Numbered from the stretch's first letter, positions 34,289 through 43,986 are shown. The stretch is DNA of 64,000 nucleotides from CATOSP01 sp965204715 (GCA_965204715.1 OZ242009.1:3410001-3474000), one strand, 5' to 3'. The notes: generated by a model from the sequence alone, not told the origin. Numbers and translations are program-made.

Positions 34289-35986
34289 GTGGCGGAAAAG
34301 CTCAAGGCCGGCGAGGCGGTCATCGAACTGCTCAGGCAGGAGGGAGTGTCGCATATCTTCGGAATTGTCGGATCGTCCTTCCTGGACATACTCGACCCGC
34401 TGTATGACCGGGATGACGTCAGCTTTGTCGGCGTCCGGCACGAGCAGGGAGCGGCGCTGATGGCGGACGGGTTCAGCCGCATCTCCGGGGCGCCCAGCGT
34501 ATGCCTGGCCACCAACGGCCCCGGCGTGCTCAACCTGACCTACGGCATAGGCTCGGCCTACGTGGCCCATTCCCCGGTGGTAGTCCTCGCCCCTTCGGCA
34601 TCACGGGAGCACCAGTACCGCGACTCCACCCAGGAATTTGACCAGGTGGCCCTGTTCCGCCCGATTACCAAGGCCGCCTTCCCCATCAACAAGATTGAAC
34701 GCCTGCCTGATGCGCTACGCCACGCCTTCCGCGTCGCCACGTCGGGAAAGATGGGGCCGGTCCTGCTGGACATTCCCCGGGACCTGCTGCCGGGGGCAGA
34801 AGTGGAATTGGACCTATTGCCGCCGGACAACTATCGCTCCGGCCAGACCCGCAACCCGGGAGACCGCAACCTGATCCAGAAAGGGGCCAACCTGCTCCTG
34901 GGCGCGGAACGGCCCGTGATCCTGGCCGGCGGCGGCGTTCAATGGAGCAATGCCGGGGATGAAGTGAGCCGCATGGCCGACGTGCTGGGCGCGGCCATTG
35001 TCACCTCATACGGACGGGCCGACGCGGTGCCCAACGACCATCCCAGCTTCCTTGGACACCTGGGGAGGCTCGGTTCGGAGGAGGGGGCAGAGGCCATCCG
35101 CCAGGCCGACGTAATCCTGGCGGTTGGCACCCGGCTGGGCCAGTCAACAACTTTCTACGATCACAGGTTCATCCCTGCCGACGCCCGCATTGTGCAGATA
35201 GAAATCGACCCAGAGGAACTCGGCCGCAACTACCCGGTGGCCGTCGGCATCGAAGGGGACGCCAAGTCGGTCATGCAGGGTCTATTGGAACAGGTGCAGG
35301 AGGCTGAACCGCGTCCCAACGCCCAGTGGACCGGCGAAATCTCGGACTGGTCCGCCCGGCGCAGGCAGCGGCTCGATGATGAAGGACGCCTGGACTCCCT
35401 GCCCATCAAGCCGCAGCGGGTGTACGCGGAGCTTCGCAGGGTCATGCCCAGGGACGCCATCATTGCCCTGGACGCGGGCCTTGCCCCCAACTTCGGCCAG
35501 GACCGGCTGTACTACCACGAACCCCGCAGCCTGATGACTTCCCTGGACCTGGGCGGACTGGGGTTCAGCTTCCCGGCATCCCTGGGGGCGAAATTCGCCG
35601 CGCCCGGCCGCCCGGTGGTCAACTTCAACGGCGACGGCGGTTTCCTGTTCAACGCGCAGGAGTTCGAGACGGCAGTGCGCTACGGGCTGAAAGTGGTCTC
35701 GGTCATAATGAACAATAGCTGCTGGGGTTCCGAGAAAGCGTACCAGCGTTACGCCTTTAACGAACGATACGTGGGGGCGGACACCACCAACCCGCGCTAC
35801 GACGAGTTCGCCCGGCTGTTCGGCGGCACGGGGTTCTACGTGGACCGTCCGGAGGAAATAGGGGACGTATTCCTGGAAGCGCTGAAGGCCGAAGGTCCCA
35901 GCATCATTGAGATCCCCACCGACCCGGACGAGATGCCGCGGCCGGCAAGGCTGGCCGACGTCCAGGCTCCCCAGGCCCGTTCCTGA
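34289..35986 (+). CDS. Thiamine pyrophosphate enzyme, acetolactate synthase/sulfoacetaldehyde acetyltransferase-like
   Basis: A 565-residue TPP-dependent enzyme of the acetolactate synthase superfamily. The N-terminal domain has FGIVGSSFLDILDP and the catalytic glutamate in RHEQGAALMADGFSR. The central domain is normal, and the C-terminal TPP/Mg motif is NGDGGFLFNAQEFETAVRY with NN about 25 residues later. The start is GTG 34289, eight bases after GGAGG; a TTG at 34205 would add a poorly conserved Lys/Pro-rich leader. The opening and STQEFDQV resemble sulfoacetaldehyde acetyltransferase as much as IlvB. No small regulatory subunit gene is next to it, which argues against biosynthetic acetolactate synthase. 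Exact substrate unknown. Confidence 0.85.
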   Translation: MAEKLKAGEAVIELLRQEGVSHIFGIVGSSFLDILDPLYDRDDVSFVGVRHEQGAALMADGFSRISGAPSVCLATNGPGVLNLTYGIGSAYVAHSPVVVLAPSASREHQYRDSTQEFDQVALFRPITKAAFPINKIERLPDALRHAFRVATSGKMGPVLLDIPRDLLPGAEVELDLLPPDNYRSGQTRNPGDRNLIQKGANLLLGAERPVILAGGGVQWSNAGDEVSRMADVLGAAIVTSYGRADAVPNDHPSFLGHLGRLGSEEGAEAIRQADVILAVGTRLGQSTTFYDHRFIPADARIVQIEIDPEELGRNYPVAVGIEGDAKSVMQGLLEQVQEAEPRPNAQWTGEISDWSARRRQRLDDEGRLDSLPIKPQRVYAELRRVMPRDAIIALDAGLAPNFGQDRLYYHEPRSLMTSLDLGGLGFSFPASLGAKFAAPGRPVVNFNGDGGFLFNAQEFETAVRYGLKVVSVIMNNSCWGSEKAYQRYAFNERYVGADTTNPRYDEFARLFGGTGFYVDRPEEIGDVFLEALKAEGPSIIEIPTDPDEMPRPARLADVQAPQARS

Positions 35987-36069
35987 ACCCCTGCCGGCAA
36001 GGATTATTGTCCGCAGGGACTGTGTTGCGAGCCTGACCCGGGTCAAGTCAAGAGACGACGAAAGGCGCA

Positions 36070-36429
36070 ATGGAAGAGCCAGTTCTGCCCAGTGAAGTAA
36101 CCCTCGGAGACCAGGCCATAGTGGTGGTGTGGAACGATGGCCACCGCAGTCCCTATCCCCACCGCTACCTGCGGCTCCGCTGCCCCTGCGCCAGTTGCGT
36201 CGACGAGATGAGCGGGAGGCCGCGGCTGGACCCGGACTCGGTGCCCCGGGACGTGAAAGCCATCGACCAGATGCAGGTGGGCAACTACGCTCTCCAATTC
36301 CTCTGGAGCGACACCCACCACACCGGCATTTATACGTACCGCTGGCTGCGTGCGCTGTGTACCTGTATTCCCTGCAACGAAGCCAGAGGCGGCGAGGAAC
36401 CTCCGCCGGGAAGGCCCACAATCCGGTAG
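36070..36429 (+). CDS. DUF971 (gamma-butyrobetaine hydroxylase N-terminal-like) protein
   Basis: A 119-residue stand-alone DUF971 domain. It shows the cysteine-rich RCPCASCVDE near residue 38, DVKAIDQMQVGNYALQFLW and SDTHHTGIYTYRWLRALC. In eukaryotic carnitine enzymes this domain binds zinc before the oxygenase domain; bacterial stand-alone forms often lie near Fe-S genes. The second cysteine cluster CTCIPC is an addition at the C-terminus. It is convergent with the zinc-ribbon gene. Confidence 0.85.
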   Translation: MEEPVLPSEVTLGDQAIVVVWNDGHRSPYPHRYLRLRCPCASCVDEMSGRPRLDPDSVPRDVKAIDQMQVGNYALQFLWSDTHHTGIYTYRWLRALCTCIPCNEARGGEEPPPGRPTIR

Positions 36430-36468
36430 GCCGCGGAAGGGCGGCCGGTTACCAGCGGCAGGCCCGCA

Positions 36469-36717
36469 TCAGTTGGCGGGGCTGTCTTCCGGGGTCGTGG
36501 CCGGGCCAGGTTGGTTGCGCGCCCGGAGGGGGCGCTGGGCCGAGCGCCTGAGCCGCGGCGCGGTGAAAGTGTCCGACTTGAAGGAGAATGTGGTCAATTG
36601 GCGGCGAGCCTGACTCCCGCACTTCTCGCAAGTCGCCGGTCCATCAGCCTGGGACACGGGCCGTATCAGCTCGAACTCGGCCCCGCACTCCGCGCAATAG
36701 TATTCGTATATAGGCAT
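36469..36717 (-). CDS. FmdB-type zinc-ribbon protein
   Basis: An 82-residue protein starting MPIYEYYCAECGAEFELI with a second CxxC in CEKCGS, the FmdB/regulatory zinc-ribbon pattern. The rest is basic and proline-rich. FmdB proteins were first seen in formamidase loci; their molecular role is unclear. It is divergent from the flavoenzyme gene and convergent with DUF971. Confidence 0.88.
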   Translation of the reverse strand: MPIYEYYCAECGAEFELIRPVSQADGPATCEKCGSQARRQLTTFSFKSDTFTAPRLRRSAQRPLRARNQPGPATTPEDSPAN

Positions 36718-36858
36718 GGCTACCCCCTCGAAACTGGCTAGATTCTAAACGTCGCATTGCGGCGTTGTCACGTTTTCGCGCAGGCGTGGGCCAGCTTGCA
36801 GGGCATCCCCGCCACCCAGTGATAGGATGAAAGGATATAACTTCAGGAGTGTCAACCG

Positions 36859-38019
36859 ATGGCAGAGAGCAGGGATGTGATCATAGTTGGAGGGGGCGCG
36901 GCCGGCTGCGCCGCGGCCTATTACCTGGCCCTGGCAGGGGTGAAGTCCACGATTATTGAGCGTGAGGGCATTGCCAGCCAGGCTTCCGGCTACTCCGCGG
37001 GCGGACTGAATCCCCTGCAAGGCGCGGAGATTCCCGGCAAATTGGGACAGTTGGCCTGGGAATCCTACTGCCTGCACCTGAAGCTATGGGACGAGCTGCG
37101 GGAGGACACCGGCATAGACTATGACGGGCGAATCGTGTCCTCAATCAAGCTGGCGTTCCAGGAGCCGGACCTGCAAGAGTTGGAGGAGACCCTGGACATC
37201 TTCACCGCCGCAGCGGGAGACGGCCTTGGGGAGGCGGCGGGACATAATGCTTTCGAGGCCCGCCGGCTGGAGCCTGGCGAGGTCGCAGCCCTGGAACCGC
37301 GCGCCGCCGCCAACGCGATCTGTGGACTCTATACGCGGGGAAACGCCGCCCTGGACAGCCGAAAGTATACCCTCGCCCTGGCGGAGGCGGCAAAGAAGCG
37401 GGGCGCATCGGTCCGGTCCGGCGAGATTGTGGGACTGGAGAGTTCAGGGGACCGGGTGACCGGCGTAAGGCTGGCCGACGCCTCCATATCCTGCGGGCAG
37501 GTGTTGTTGGCCATGGGGCCGTGGTCGCGGCTGGCAGAACCCTGGCTGGGAGCGTACATCCCGGTGGACCCGCTGAAGGGCGAAATCCTGCGCATGGAAC
37601 TTCCGGGAGACGCCATCCGGCATGACATTTCAGGGGGCGGCGGTTCCATCTACGCCAAGCCGGACGGGCTGGTCTGGTGCGGGGCCACCGAGGAATGGAA
37701 GGGGTTCGACAGGACTCTCAGCGGCCCGGCGGTAAAGTCCCTGCTGGAAGGCGCGGTCAGGCTGGTCCCGGATTTGGCGAATGGCCGCGTCGTCCTACAC
37801 ACCGCCTGCCTGCGCCCGGTGACGCCGGACTGGCTGCCCATAATCGGCAAACAACCGGGCTGGGAGAACGTTTACCTGGCGACCGGAGCGGGCAAGAAGG
37901 GGGTCCTGCTGAGCACCGGAATGGGAAAGGCTGCGGCGGACCTGATGTGCCAGGGAAAGACCCGCCTCCCCACCGGCGGATTCGGCGCGGAACGGTTCGC
38001 GGCAATGGGTTCGACATAA
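36859..38019 (+). CDS. FAD-dependent oxidoreductase of the DAO/glycine oxidase type
   Basis: A 386-residue flavoprotein with an N-terminal dinucleotide fold VIIVGGGAAGCAAAYYLA, SGYSAGGLNP, and a C-terminal FAD-contact segment ATGAGKKGVLLSTGMGKAAA. CLRPVTPDWLPIIG near residue 316 is typical of D-amino-acid and sarcosine/glycine oxidase relatives. The substrate is probably an amine or amino acid. AGGAG lies nine bases before the ATG, and a GATATAACT -10-like stretch precedes it. No thiazole genes adjoin, so a ThiO role is not claimed. Confidence 0.87.
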   Translation: MAESRDVIIVGGGAAGCAAAYYLALAGVKSTIIEREGIASQASGYSAGGLNPLQGAEIPGKLGQLAWESYCLHLKLWDELREDTGIDYDGRIVSSIKLAFQEPDLQELEETLDIFTAAAGDGLGEAAGHNAFEARRLEPGEVAALEPRAAANAICGLYTRGNAALDSRKYTLALAEAAKKRGASVRSGEIVGLESSGDRVTGVRLADASISCGQVLLAMGPWSRLAEPWLGAYIPVDPLKGEILRMELPGDAIRHDISGGGGSIYAKPDGLVWCGATEEWKGFDRTLSGPAVKSLLEGAVRLVPDLANGRVVLHTACLRPVTPDWLPIIGKQPGWENVYLATGAGKKGVLLSTGMGKAAADLMCQGKTRLPTGGFGAERFAAMGST

Positions 38020-38166
38020 TGCAAAACGGCATAATGCAAAACAGCCTCGCAACGTGCTAAACTTCCGCTAAACCTTCTGTCAAACCTCATGGGGACGGGT
38101 CCCGTCCGCCGCCCTCCGGCCGGCACGGCGGCGCGGGGCAACGTTCTCAGCAAAAGGGGGCCCGGT

Positions 38167-40368
38167 TTGCTGAGCATCTACAACACGCTGACGAAGAGAA
38201 TCGAAGAGGTCAGGCCCATCAAGCCGGATACCGTCACGATGTACACCTGCGGGCCGACGGTCTACCGGGACGCCCACATCGGAAATCTCCGCACCTACAT
38301 GATGGCCGATTGGATACGCCGGGTCGTTGAGGCCAACGGCTATGAGGTCTACCAGGTCAAGAACATCACCGACGTGGGCCACATGCGGCAAGAGCTGGTG
38401 GAGGCGGGCGGGGACAAGGTGATACTGGCGGCCCTGGCCGAGGGCCGGACAGTAGAGGACATTACCCAGCACTACGCCGGGCTGTTTCACCGGGACGAGG
38501 CCCGCCTGAATATCCTTCCCGCCCACGTCTACCCCTGGGCCACCGAGCACATCACCGAGATGGTCTCAATGGTGGAGGCGCTGATGGGCAACGAGTTTGC
38601 CTATGAGCGGAGCGGCAACATCTACTTCGACGTGGCCCGCTTTACCGACTACGGCAAGCTCTCCCGCAACACGGGGGCGGACCTGCTTGAAGGGGTCCGC
38701 GCCGAGGCAGACCCCCTGAAGCGCGACCCACGGGACTTCACCCTGTGGAAGGCCGCGGAGCCGGGGCGCGACTACAAGTGGGACAGCCCCTGGGGAGACG
38801 GCTTCCCCGGCTGGCACATCGAATGCTCCGCGATGGCCCACAAGTACCTGGGCGAGGAGTTCGACATCCACACCGGCGGGGTGGACAACATCTTCCCCCA
38901 CCACGAAGACGAGATTGCCCAGAGCGAGGCCGCTTTCGGCAAGCGCCACGTCAACTACTGGGTCCACGCCCAGCACCTGCTTGCGGACGGGGCAAAGATG
39001 GCAAAGTCCTCGGGCAACGTGTTCCTTATCGAGGAACTAATCTCCCGGGGATTTGACCCGCTATCCTTCCGTTACCTGTGCATGACCGTCAGGTACAGGC
39101 ACCGGATGAACTTCACCTTCAACTCCCTCCGGGCCGCCGAAAAAGCCCTAACCAACCTGCGCAACCGGGTATGGGTATGGAAGAACCAGGGAGGCGAATC
39201 CGGGCCGGCGGACGAAGCGGCGAAGTGGCGTCAGCAATTCTGGGAAAGAGTCGAAAACGACCTCGACATTCCCGGGGCACTGGCTTTGACCTGGGACATG
39301 GCCCGCTCGGAGCTTCCCGCACATGACAAGCTAACACTGGTCCTTGAGTTCGACAGGATTTTCGGCCTGGACCTGGACAAGGTCCCCGAGACCTACGAAC
39401 TGCCGGAGGGCGTCGGCGCCGCGGTCGGCGAGCGGGCATCCCTGCGGCAGCAGGCGGACTACCAGAACGCCGACGAGCTAAGGGCCAACGTGCTCTCCGA
39501 AGGCTTCATGGTCGAGGACACTCTCTCCGAGTCTCGCATCCGGCCCAAGACCCTTCTCGAGAAGCAGGGGGAGCTGTGGGCGTCGGTCTCATCCTCCAGG
39601 GAAGTGGAGTCCTTCCTGGACCGCCGGTCCGAGTACGACTTCACCTACATCCTGAACGCCTACAGCCACCCGTTGGACGTGCAGCGTTGCGTCAGCAGTA
39701 TGCTGCGATACCCGGGCAGATACAACAGCGAAATCATCGTGATCGACAACGGTTCCACCGACGGGGCCGGCGAGTGGCTTGAGGAATTCCAGGCCAGCCG
39801 GGACTCGGTCCGGGTCATACACTGCGATCACAATGTCGGCGACGCAGCGGGCAAGAACATCGGCCTCAAGCAGAGCCTGGGCAAGAACATCATAATCCTG
39901 GACGGCTCCGCCGAGGTGGTCGGGGACATCCTGGACACCATTCACGAGCGGCTGGCTGACGATACCGTGGGGATATTCGGCCCCTTCGGGCTGACCACCG
40001 ACGACCTACAGCATTTCCACGAAGAGGTGGACCAGGGCGACGCAGACGCCATGCAGGCCTACTGCATGGCCTTCCGCAGGGAGAGGGTGAACGAGGTTGG
40101 GCTGATGCGGGAATGTTTCCGGTTCTACAGGAACCTGGACATCGACTACTGCTTCCAGTTCAAGGACAAGGGCTACCGGGTCGTTGCCGACGCGAGCCTG
40201 CCCCTGGTACGCCACGAACATCGCCTCTGGACCGAACTGGATGAGAACCAGCGGGACGAACTGAGCCGCAAGAACTTCGGCCGTTTCCTGCGGCGCTGGG
40301 GCAACCGGCCCGACCTGCTCATCACCGCGGGCGGCCGCGGCTTCGGCCATTCCTTCTTCCACCACTGA
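38167..40368 (+). CDS. cysS: Cysteinyl-tRNA synthetase fused to a family 2 glycosyltransferase-like domain
   Basis: Residues 1 to about 460 are a full CysRS: TCGPTVYRDAHIGNLRTY (HIGH motif), zinc residues in HIECSAMAHKY and HHEDE, KMAKSSGN (KMSKS motif), the DALR domain (DIPGALALTWDMARSEL) and an end resembling the normal C-terminus. From about 495 to 733 a GT-A fold follows, with YDFTYILNAYSHPLDVQRCV, EIIVIDNGSTDGAGEWLEEF and IIILDGSAEV. The DxD motif is reduced to DGS, so sugar transfer is doubtful. There is no stop or frameshift between domains. The start is TTG 38167, which gives MLSIYNTL and follows AAAAGGGGG; ATG 38089 is an in-frame alternative. Confidence 0.9.
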   Translation: MLSIYNTLTKRIEEVRPIKPDTVTMYTCGPTVYRDAHIGNLRTYMMADWIRRVVEANGYEVYQVKNITDVGHMRQELVEAGGDKVILAALAEGRTVEDITQHYAGLFHRDEARLNILPAHVYPWATEHITEMVSMVEALMGNEFAYERSGNIYFDVARFTDYGKLSRNTGADLLEGVRAEADPLKRDPRDFTLWKAAEPGRDYKWDSPWGDGFPGWHIECSAMAHKYLGEEFDIHTGGVDNIFPHHEDEIAQSEAAFGKRHVNYWVHAQHLLADGAKMAKSSGNVFLIEELISRGFDPLSFRYLCMTVRYRHRMNFTFNSLRAAEKALTNLRNRVWVWKNQGGESGPADEAAKWRQQFWERVENDLDIPGALALTWDMARSELPAHDKLTLVLEFDRIFGLDLDKVPETYELPEGVGAAVGERASLRQQADYQNADELRANVLSEGFMVEDTLSESRIRPKTLLEKQGELWASVSSSREVESFLDRRSEYDFTYILNAYSHPLDVQRCVSSMLRYPGRYNSEIIVIDNGSTDGAGEWLEEFQASRDSVRVIHCDHNVGDAAGKNIGLKQSLGKNIIILDGSAEVVGDILDTIHERLADDTVGIFGPFGLTTDDLQHFHEEVDQGDADAMQAYCMAFRRERVNEVGLMRECFRFYRNLDIDYCFQFKDKGYRVVADASLPLVRHEHRLWTELDENQRDELSRKNFGRFLRRWGNRPDLLITAGGRGFGHSFFHH

Positions 40369-40407
40369 TTCTTGCGGCACTGATTCCGAGCAGACAGACC
40401 CGCTGAC

Positions 40408-41388
40408 ATGAGCGAAATGGCCCGGAGGCTCCTGGCAGGAGACCGGCGAGCGCTGGCCCGCGCGCTGACCCAACTGGAGAGTGGAGACCCGGCCGCCGCC
40501 GAGGTGCTGCGGGGCGTGGACGGACATACCGGGTCCGGCTACACGGTGGGGATCACGGGTCCGCCGGGGGCTGGCAAGAGCACCATCGCCGACCGGCTTA
40601 CGGCAGTCCTCCGGCAACAGGACAAGGTGGTGTGCGTCCTGGGGGTTGACCCGACAAGCCCCTACTCCGGCGGCGCCCTGCTCGGGGACCGGATAAGAAT
40701 GCAACGCCACTACCTGGACCCGGGGGTGTTCATCCGCAGCCTGGCCACCAGGGGCGAGGCCGGCGGCTTGCCCCGCATCGTCAAGGGCATGGCCAGGCTG
40801 CTGGACGCCTCCGGCACAGACGTTGTGCTGATAGAGACGGTGGGCGTTGGACAGACAGAGCTAGGGGTGCTGGATGTTGCCGATACGGTGCTGGTAGCCG
40901 TCAACCCGGAGTCCGGCGACGGCATCCAAGCCCTCAAGGCCGGGATCATGGAGATCGCGGACATCTACGTCGTGAACAAGGCCGACCGGGATGGCGCAAA
41001 CCAGGTGGCCGCAGCCATCACCGCGATGCTCAGCATCGGCCCAGCCCATGACGGCTGGAAACCGCCGGTAGTCCTGACCCAGGCGCAAACAGGGGTGGGC
41101 ATTGACGATCTCTGGGCCAGGGTGCAGGAACACCGTGATTACCTGTCCGGCTCCGGCGAGTTGGAAAGGCGGCGGACGGAACGGCGGCGCAGCGAGTTCA
41201 TGGAAACCGTCAGCGAAGAGTTGGTCCGGCGATTGAAAGCATTCCTGGAGGCGGACCCAGACCTGACCGACGCCCTGGAGCAGGTGGCCGGCAAGGAAGC
41301 AGACCCGTATTCCCGTGCCCTGGATTTTCTGGCCTCATCGGAATGGCCTTTCTCCCCGCCCGGGTCCCAGCCGTCCACCGGGGCCTAG
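40408..41388 (+). CDS. meaB: MeaB/ArgK-type GTPase, methylmalonyl-CoA mutase chaperone
   Basis: A 326-residue G3E-type P-loop GTPase that protects and reloads B12-dependent acyl-CoA mutases. It has a Walker A GPPGAGKST near residue 53, VLGVDPTSPYSGGALLGDRI, ETVGVGQTE near 145 and the base-recognition NKAD near 190. The C-terminal helical segment is normal. It begins 39 bp after the CysS fusion gene on the same strand. The mutase itself is not in the window. It ties in loosely with the corrinoid-regulated genes at 19.7-24.6 kb. Confidence 0.94.
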   Translation: MSEMARRLLAGDRRALARALTQLESGDPAAAEVLRGVDGHTGSGYTVGITGPPGAGKSTIADRLTAVLRQQDKVVCVLGVDPTSPYSGGALLGDRIRMQRHYLDPGVFIRSLATRGEAGGLPRIVKGMARLLDASGTDVVLIETVGVGQTELGVLDVADTVLVAVNPESGDGIQALKAGIMEIADIYVVNKADRDGANQVAAAITAMLSIGPAHDGWKPPVVLTQAQTGVGIDDLWARVQEHRDYLSGSGELERRRTERRRSEFMETVSEELVRRLKAFLEADPDLTDALEQVAGKEADPYSRALDFLASSEWPFSPPGSQPSTGA

Positions 41389-41549
41389 CTCCGGCCATCA
41401 CGGTCCTGCTTCGCGGCCAAAGAGGGACCGATTCCCCCGGCAACGAGGAATAGGGTTGACCGGCCCGGCCCGGCCCCGCGCTCCCCGCCGGGAGAGCTTC
41501 CCGAAACCCCGGCTTTACATGCCGGCCGGGACCCCAGCCTGGCCATTCC

Positions 41550-42437
41550 CTACCCGCTGTTCTGACTCCCCTCGGAGTGGTCCTGCGCGCCGTTGCCCAT
41601 GCGCAACAGCGGTGACAGCATGGACGTAAACTCCATCGGGAAAATCCACTTGGTGGAAGGACTGGCCCCCAGGGATTTCAGCGTATCGAAATACTGGAGG
41701 CTCATGGTCTTGGAGTCCACCGTGTTCGCCACCTGGAAGATGCGTTCCAGCGCATCGCTGAAACCCTGCGCCCGGAGGATCTGGGCCTGCTGGTCTCCCT
41801 CGGCCTGAAGAATCTCCGCCTGGCGGTTCCCCTCCGCCTTGAGAATCTCGGCTTCCTTCTCACCCTCGGCGCGGTTGATCTGGGCCTGCCTCTGACCCTC
41901 GGACTCGGTGATCTCGGCTGTCTTGATAGCAGCCGCGGACTTCTCCCGCTCCATTGCCTGCTTCACGCCCGGCGGCGGGTCTATCTCGTTCACCGCAACT
42001 CCCTGGACCTTGACGCCCCAGCGGCCGGTGTTCTCGTCGAGGGCGGCCTGCAACTGGTTCTGGATGCGCTCCCGCTCGGCCAATGCCTCTGCCAGCGAAA
42101 TGTTGCCGATTATCGACCTCAACTCGGCCACGGCCAGGTTCCGCACGGCGGAACTGTGGTCCGCCACCTGCAGGACGGCTTTCTCGGCCTGATCCTCCAG
42201 CACACGGTAGTAGAGAACGAAGTCCATGTCCACGACGACATTGTCCCTGGTGATGTACTTCTGTGTCGGGACACGGTCCACCTGTTCCCGGGTATCAACC
42301 TTATGACCCTGATAGACGATGGGGACCAGGAACCTGAACCCGGGCTGGGCCACCTTGTCAAACCTCCCGAACTTCAGTACCACCATGCGCTCGTACTGTT
42401 TTACGATAACTATACCCGATGCCATTGTGGCCTCCAT
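41550..42437 (-). CDS. SPFH-domain protein (stomatin/slipin-like)
   Basis: A 295-residue membrane-associated protein without a long N-terminal anchor. The SPFH/band 7 domain covers about 5-170 (QYERMVVLKFGRFDKVAQPG, DNVVVDMDFVLYYRV). A coiled region of repeated 10-11-residue units follows (AEGEKEAEILKAEGNRQAEI), probably driving oligomerisation. The gene lies just downstream of an nfeD-type gene on the same strand, the usual slipin/NfeD pairing for membrane microdomain and quality-control complexes. The start could also be the second ATG (MASGIVIV). Confidence 0.92.
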   Translation of the reverse strand: MEATMASGIVIVKQYERMVVLKFGRFDKVAQPGFRFLVPIVYQGHKVDTREQVDRVPTQKYITRDNVVVDMDFVLYYRVLEDQAEKAVLQVADHSSAVRNLAVAELRSIIGNISLAEALAERERIQNQLQAALDENTGRWGVKVQGVAVNEIDPPPGVKQAMEREKSAAAIKTAEITESEGQRQAQINRAEGEKEAEILKAEGNRQAEILQAEGDQQAQILRAQGFSDALERIFQVANTVDSKTMSLQYFDTLKSLGASPSTKWIFPMEFTSMLSPLLRMGNGAQDHSEGSQNSG

Positions 42438-42451
42438 GCGCCCGATTTGAT

Positions 42452-43810
42452 TCAGTCTCCGGCATCATCAAGGCGGATTACAGTCAACACCACGCCATTG
42501 ACGTCGATGACTATTACCTGTACGCCAGTCTCGATAAAGCTACCATCTTCACTTACCGCTGTCCAGTTTTCCTCCCCCAGGCGGACGAGGCCCCGCGGCT
42601 CCAACCGGCTGTACACCGATCCGACCTGTCCCACCAGGGACGGGGTGGTGAAGTCAGGCTCGTTGCGCCTTGACTCGACGATGATGCGTCCCAGGTACAG
42701 CACGGCGAAGGCGAACACCGCGGCCGTTCCGCCCAGCAGCCAGTAGTTCACGGAAATGTCGGGCAGGGTGGGAGAAACGTCCCCGAATTGCGAGAAGAGA
42801 AGCAGCCCGCCGATGAGGAAGGAAATGACTGCGCCAATTCCCAGGATTCCAAACCCGGTGACCTGTATTTCCAGGAACACCAGCACCACGGCCAGCAGGA
42901 TGAAGGCGACGCCGACCCAGTTGACCGGCAGGTTGCCCAGGGCCAGAAAGGCCAGCAGCAGGCATATTGCCCCGACGACTCCCGGCCCGATCAATCCTGG
43001 GCTGAACATCTCGATGATGATCCCCAGCCCGCCGACGGTGAGCAGGATAAACGAGATGTTGGGGTCGGAAATAACTTCCAGGAAGACCTCCAGCACGCTC
43101 CGTTGCAGCGTCCGCACGTCGGCGTCCCCAAGTTCCAGGGTGTCCACTCCCGAAGGCGTCTCAAATTCCCTGCCCTCAAGTTGAGCCAGAAGGTCGTCCA
43201 GGTCCTCGGCGATGAGGTCCACGACGTTCAGGTCGAGGGCCTCCTGCGAGGTGTATGACGCCGCAGTCCTTACCGTCTGTTCCAGCTTGTCCTCGTTCCG
43301 GCCGCGTTCCTGCGCTATGCTCCGGATCAACGCCGCCGCGTCATTCTCAACCTTGCTGGCCAGGGTCTCGGGAACATCCCCCCCGGAAGAAGAAACGGGG
43401 GTGGCCGCGCCGATATTCGCGCCCGGAGCCATCGCCGCGAAGTTGGCCGCGGCGGTAATGAAAGTCCCGGCAGACCCGGCCTGCGCCCCCGCCGGAGAAA
43501 CGTACACCGCCACCGGCGTGGCGGATGCCAGGAGCATTTCAACGATGCTCCTGGTGGATTTCAGCAACCCGCCCGGCGTATCCAACTGTATTATCAGAAG
43601 CTCTGCGCCATCGGCTTCGACCTGTTCAAGGGCGCGGGAAATGAACCGCTCCTTGACGGGGTTGATCACCCCATCCACGTCCATCACCAATACCTGTCGA
43701 GCCTGGGCGTGGGCAAGGTGAGGACCGGTTATGCCCAGCATGGCGCAGAACGCAAACAGCACAACCAATGATGCTCTCAGGGATGCTCTCGTGGAGCGGG
43801 GAAGGGACAT
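42452..43810 (-). CDS. NfeD-family membrane serine protease (1510-N type)
   Basis: A 452-residue long-form NfeD protein. A signal peptide ends near AHAQA at residue 35. The ClpP-like protease domain has DTPGGLLKSTRSIVEML, the nucleophile in AGSAGTFI near 113, and a general-base lysine in LASKVENDAA near 155. Four to five membrane segments follow (about 250-370), and then a C-terminal NfeDC OB-fold (about 380-452). This form cleaves hydrophobic segments of its SPFH partner, which here is the next gene, 14 bp downstream. Confidence 0.93.
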   Translation of the reverse strand: MSLPRSTRASLRASLVVLFAFCAMLGITGPHLAHAQARQVLVMDVDGVINPVKERFISRALEQVEADGAELLIIQLDTPGGLLKSTRSIVEMLLASATPVAVYVSPAGAQAGSAGTFITAAANFAAMAPGANIGAATPVSSSGGDVPETLASKVENDAAALIRSIAQERGRNEDKLEQTVRTAASYTSQEALDLNVVDLIAEDLDDLLAQLEGREFETPSGVDTLELGDADVRTLQRSVLEVFLEVISDPNISFILLTVGGLGIIIEMFSPGLIGPGVVGAICLLLAFLALGNLPVNWVGVAFILLAVVLVFLEIQVTGFGILGIGAVISFLIGGLLLFSQFGDVSPTLPDISVNYWLLGGTAAVFAFAVLYLGRIIVESRRNEPDFTTPSLVGQVGSVYSRLEPRGLVRLGEENWTAVSEDGSFIETGVQVIVIDVNGVVLTVIRLDDAGD

Positions 43811-43957
43811 GGCAGCTTCCTATCGTCAATCGGGGTCGAGGCCAGTTCCGCGCCGGTCAATTCCCATTACATCATGGGAAGCCCAAGCAACAATGTCAAA
43901 CATTGTCAAACATCCAGACGCGCGACAATCCCAATGGACCACTCCGATGGTCACTAA

Positions 43958-43986
43958 TGGTCAGTGGCGGGGTGGTCTGATATACT
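43958..43986 (+). promoter_or_regulatory. Promoter of the 2-oxoacid:ferredoxin oxidoreductase operon
   Basis: TGGTCA at 43958-43963 and TATACT at 43981-43986 have 17-bp spacing. The upstream gap (43811-43957) also contains the direct repeat TGTCAAACAT twice near 43893-43912. A leader of about 165 nt would precede the first gene; no riboswitch was recognised in it. Confidence 0.45.
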
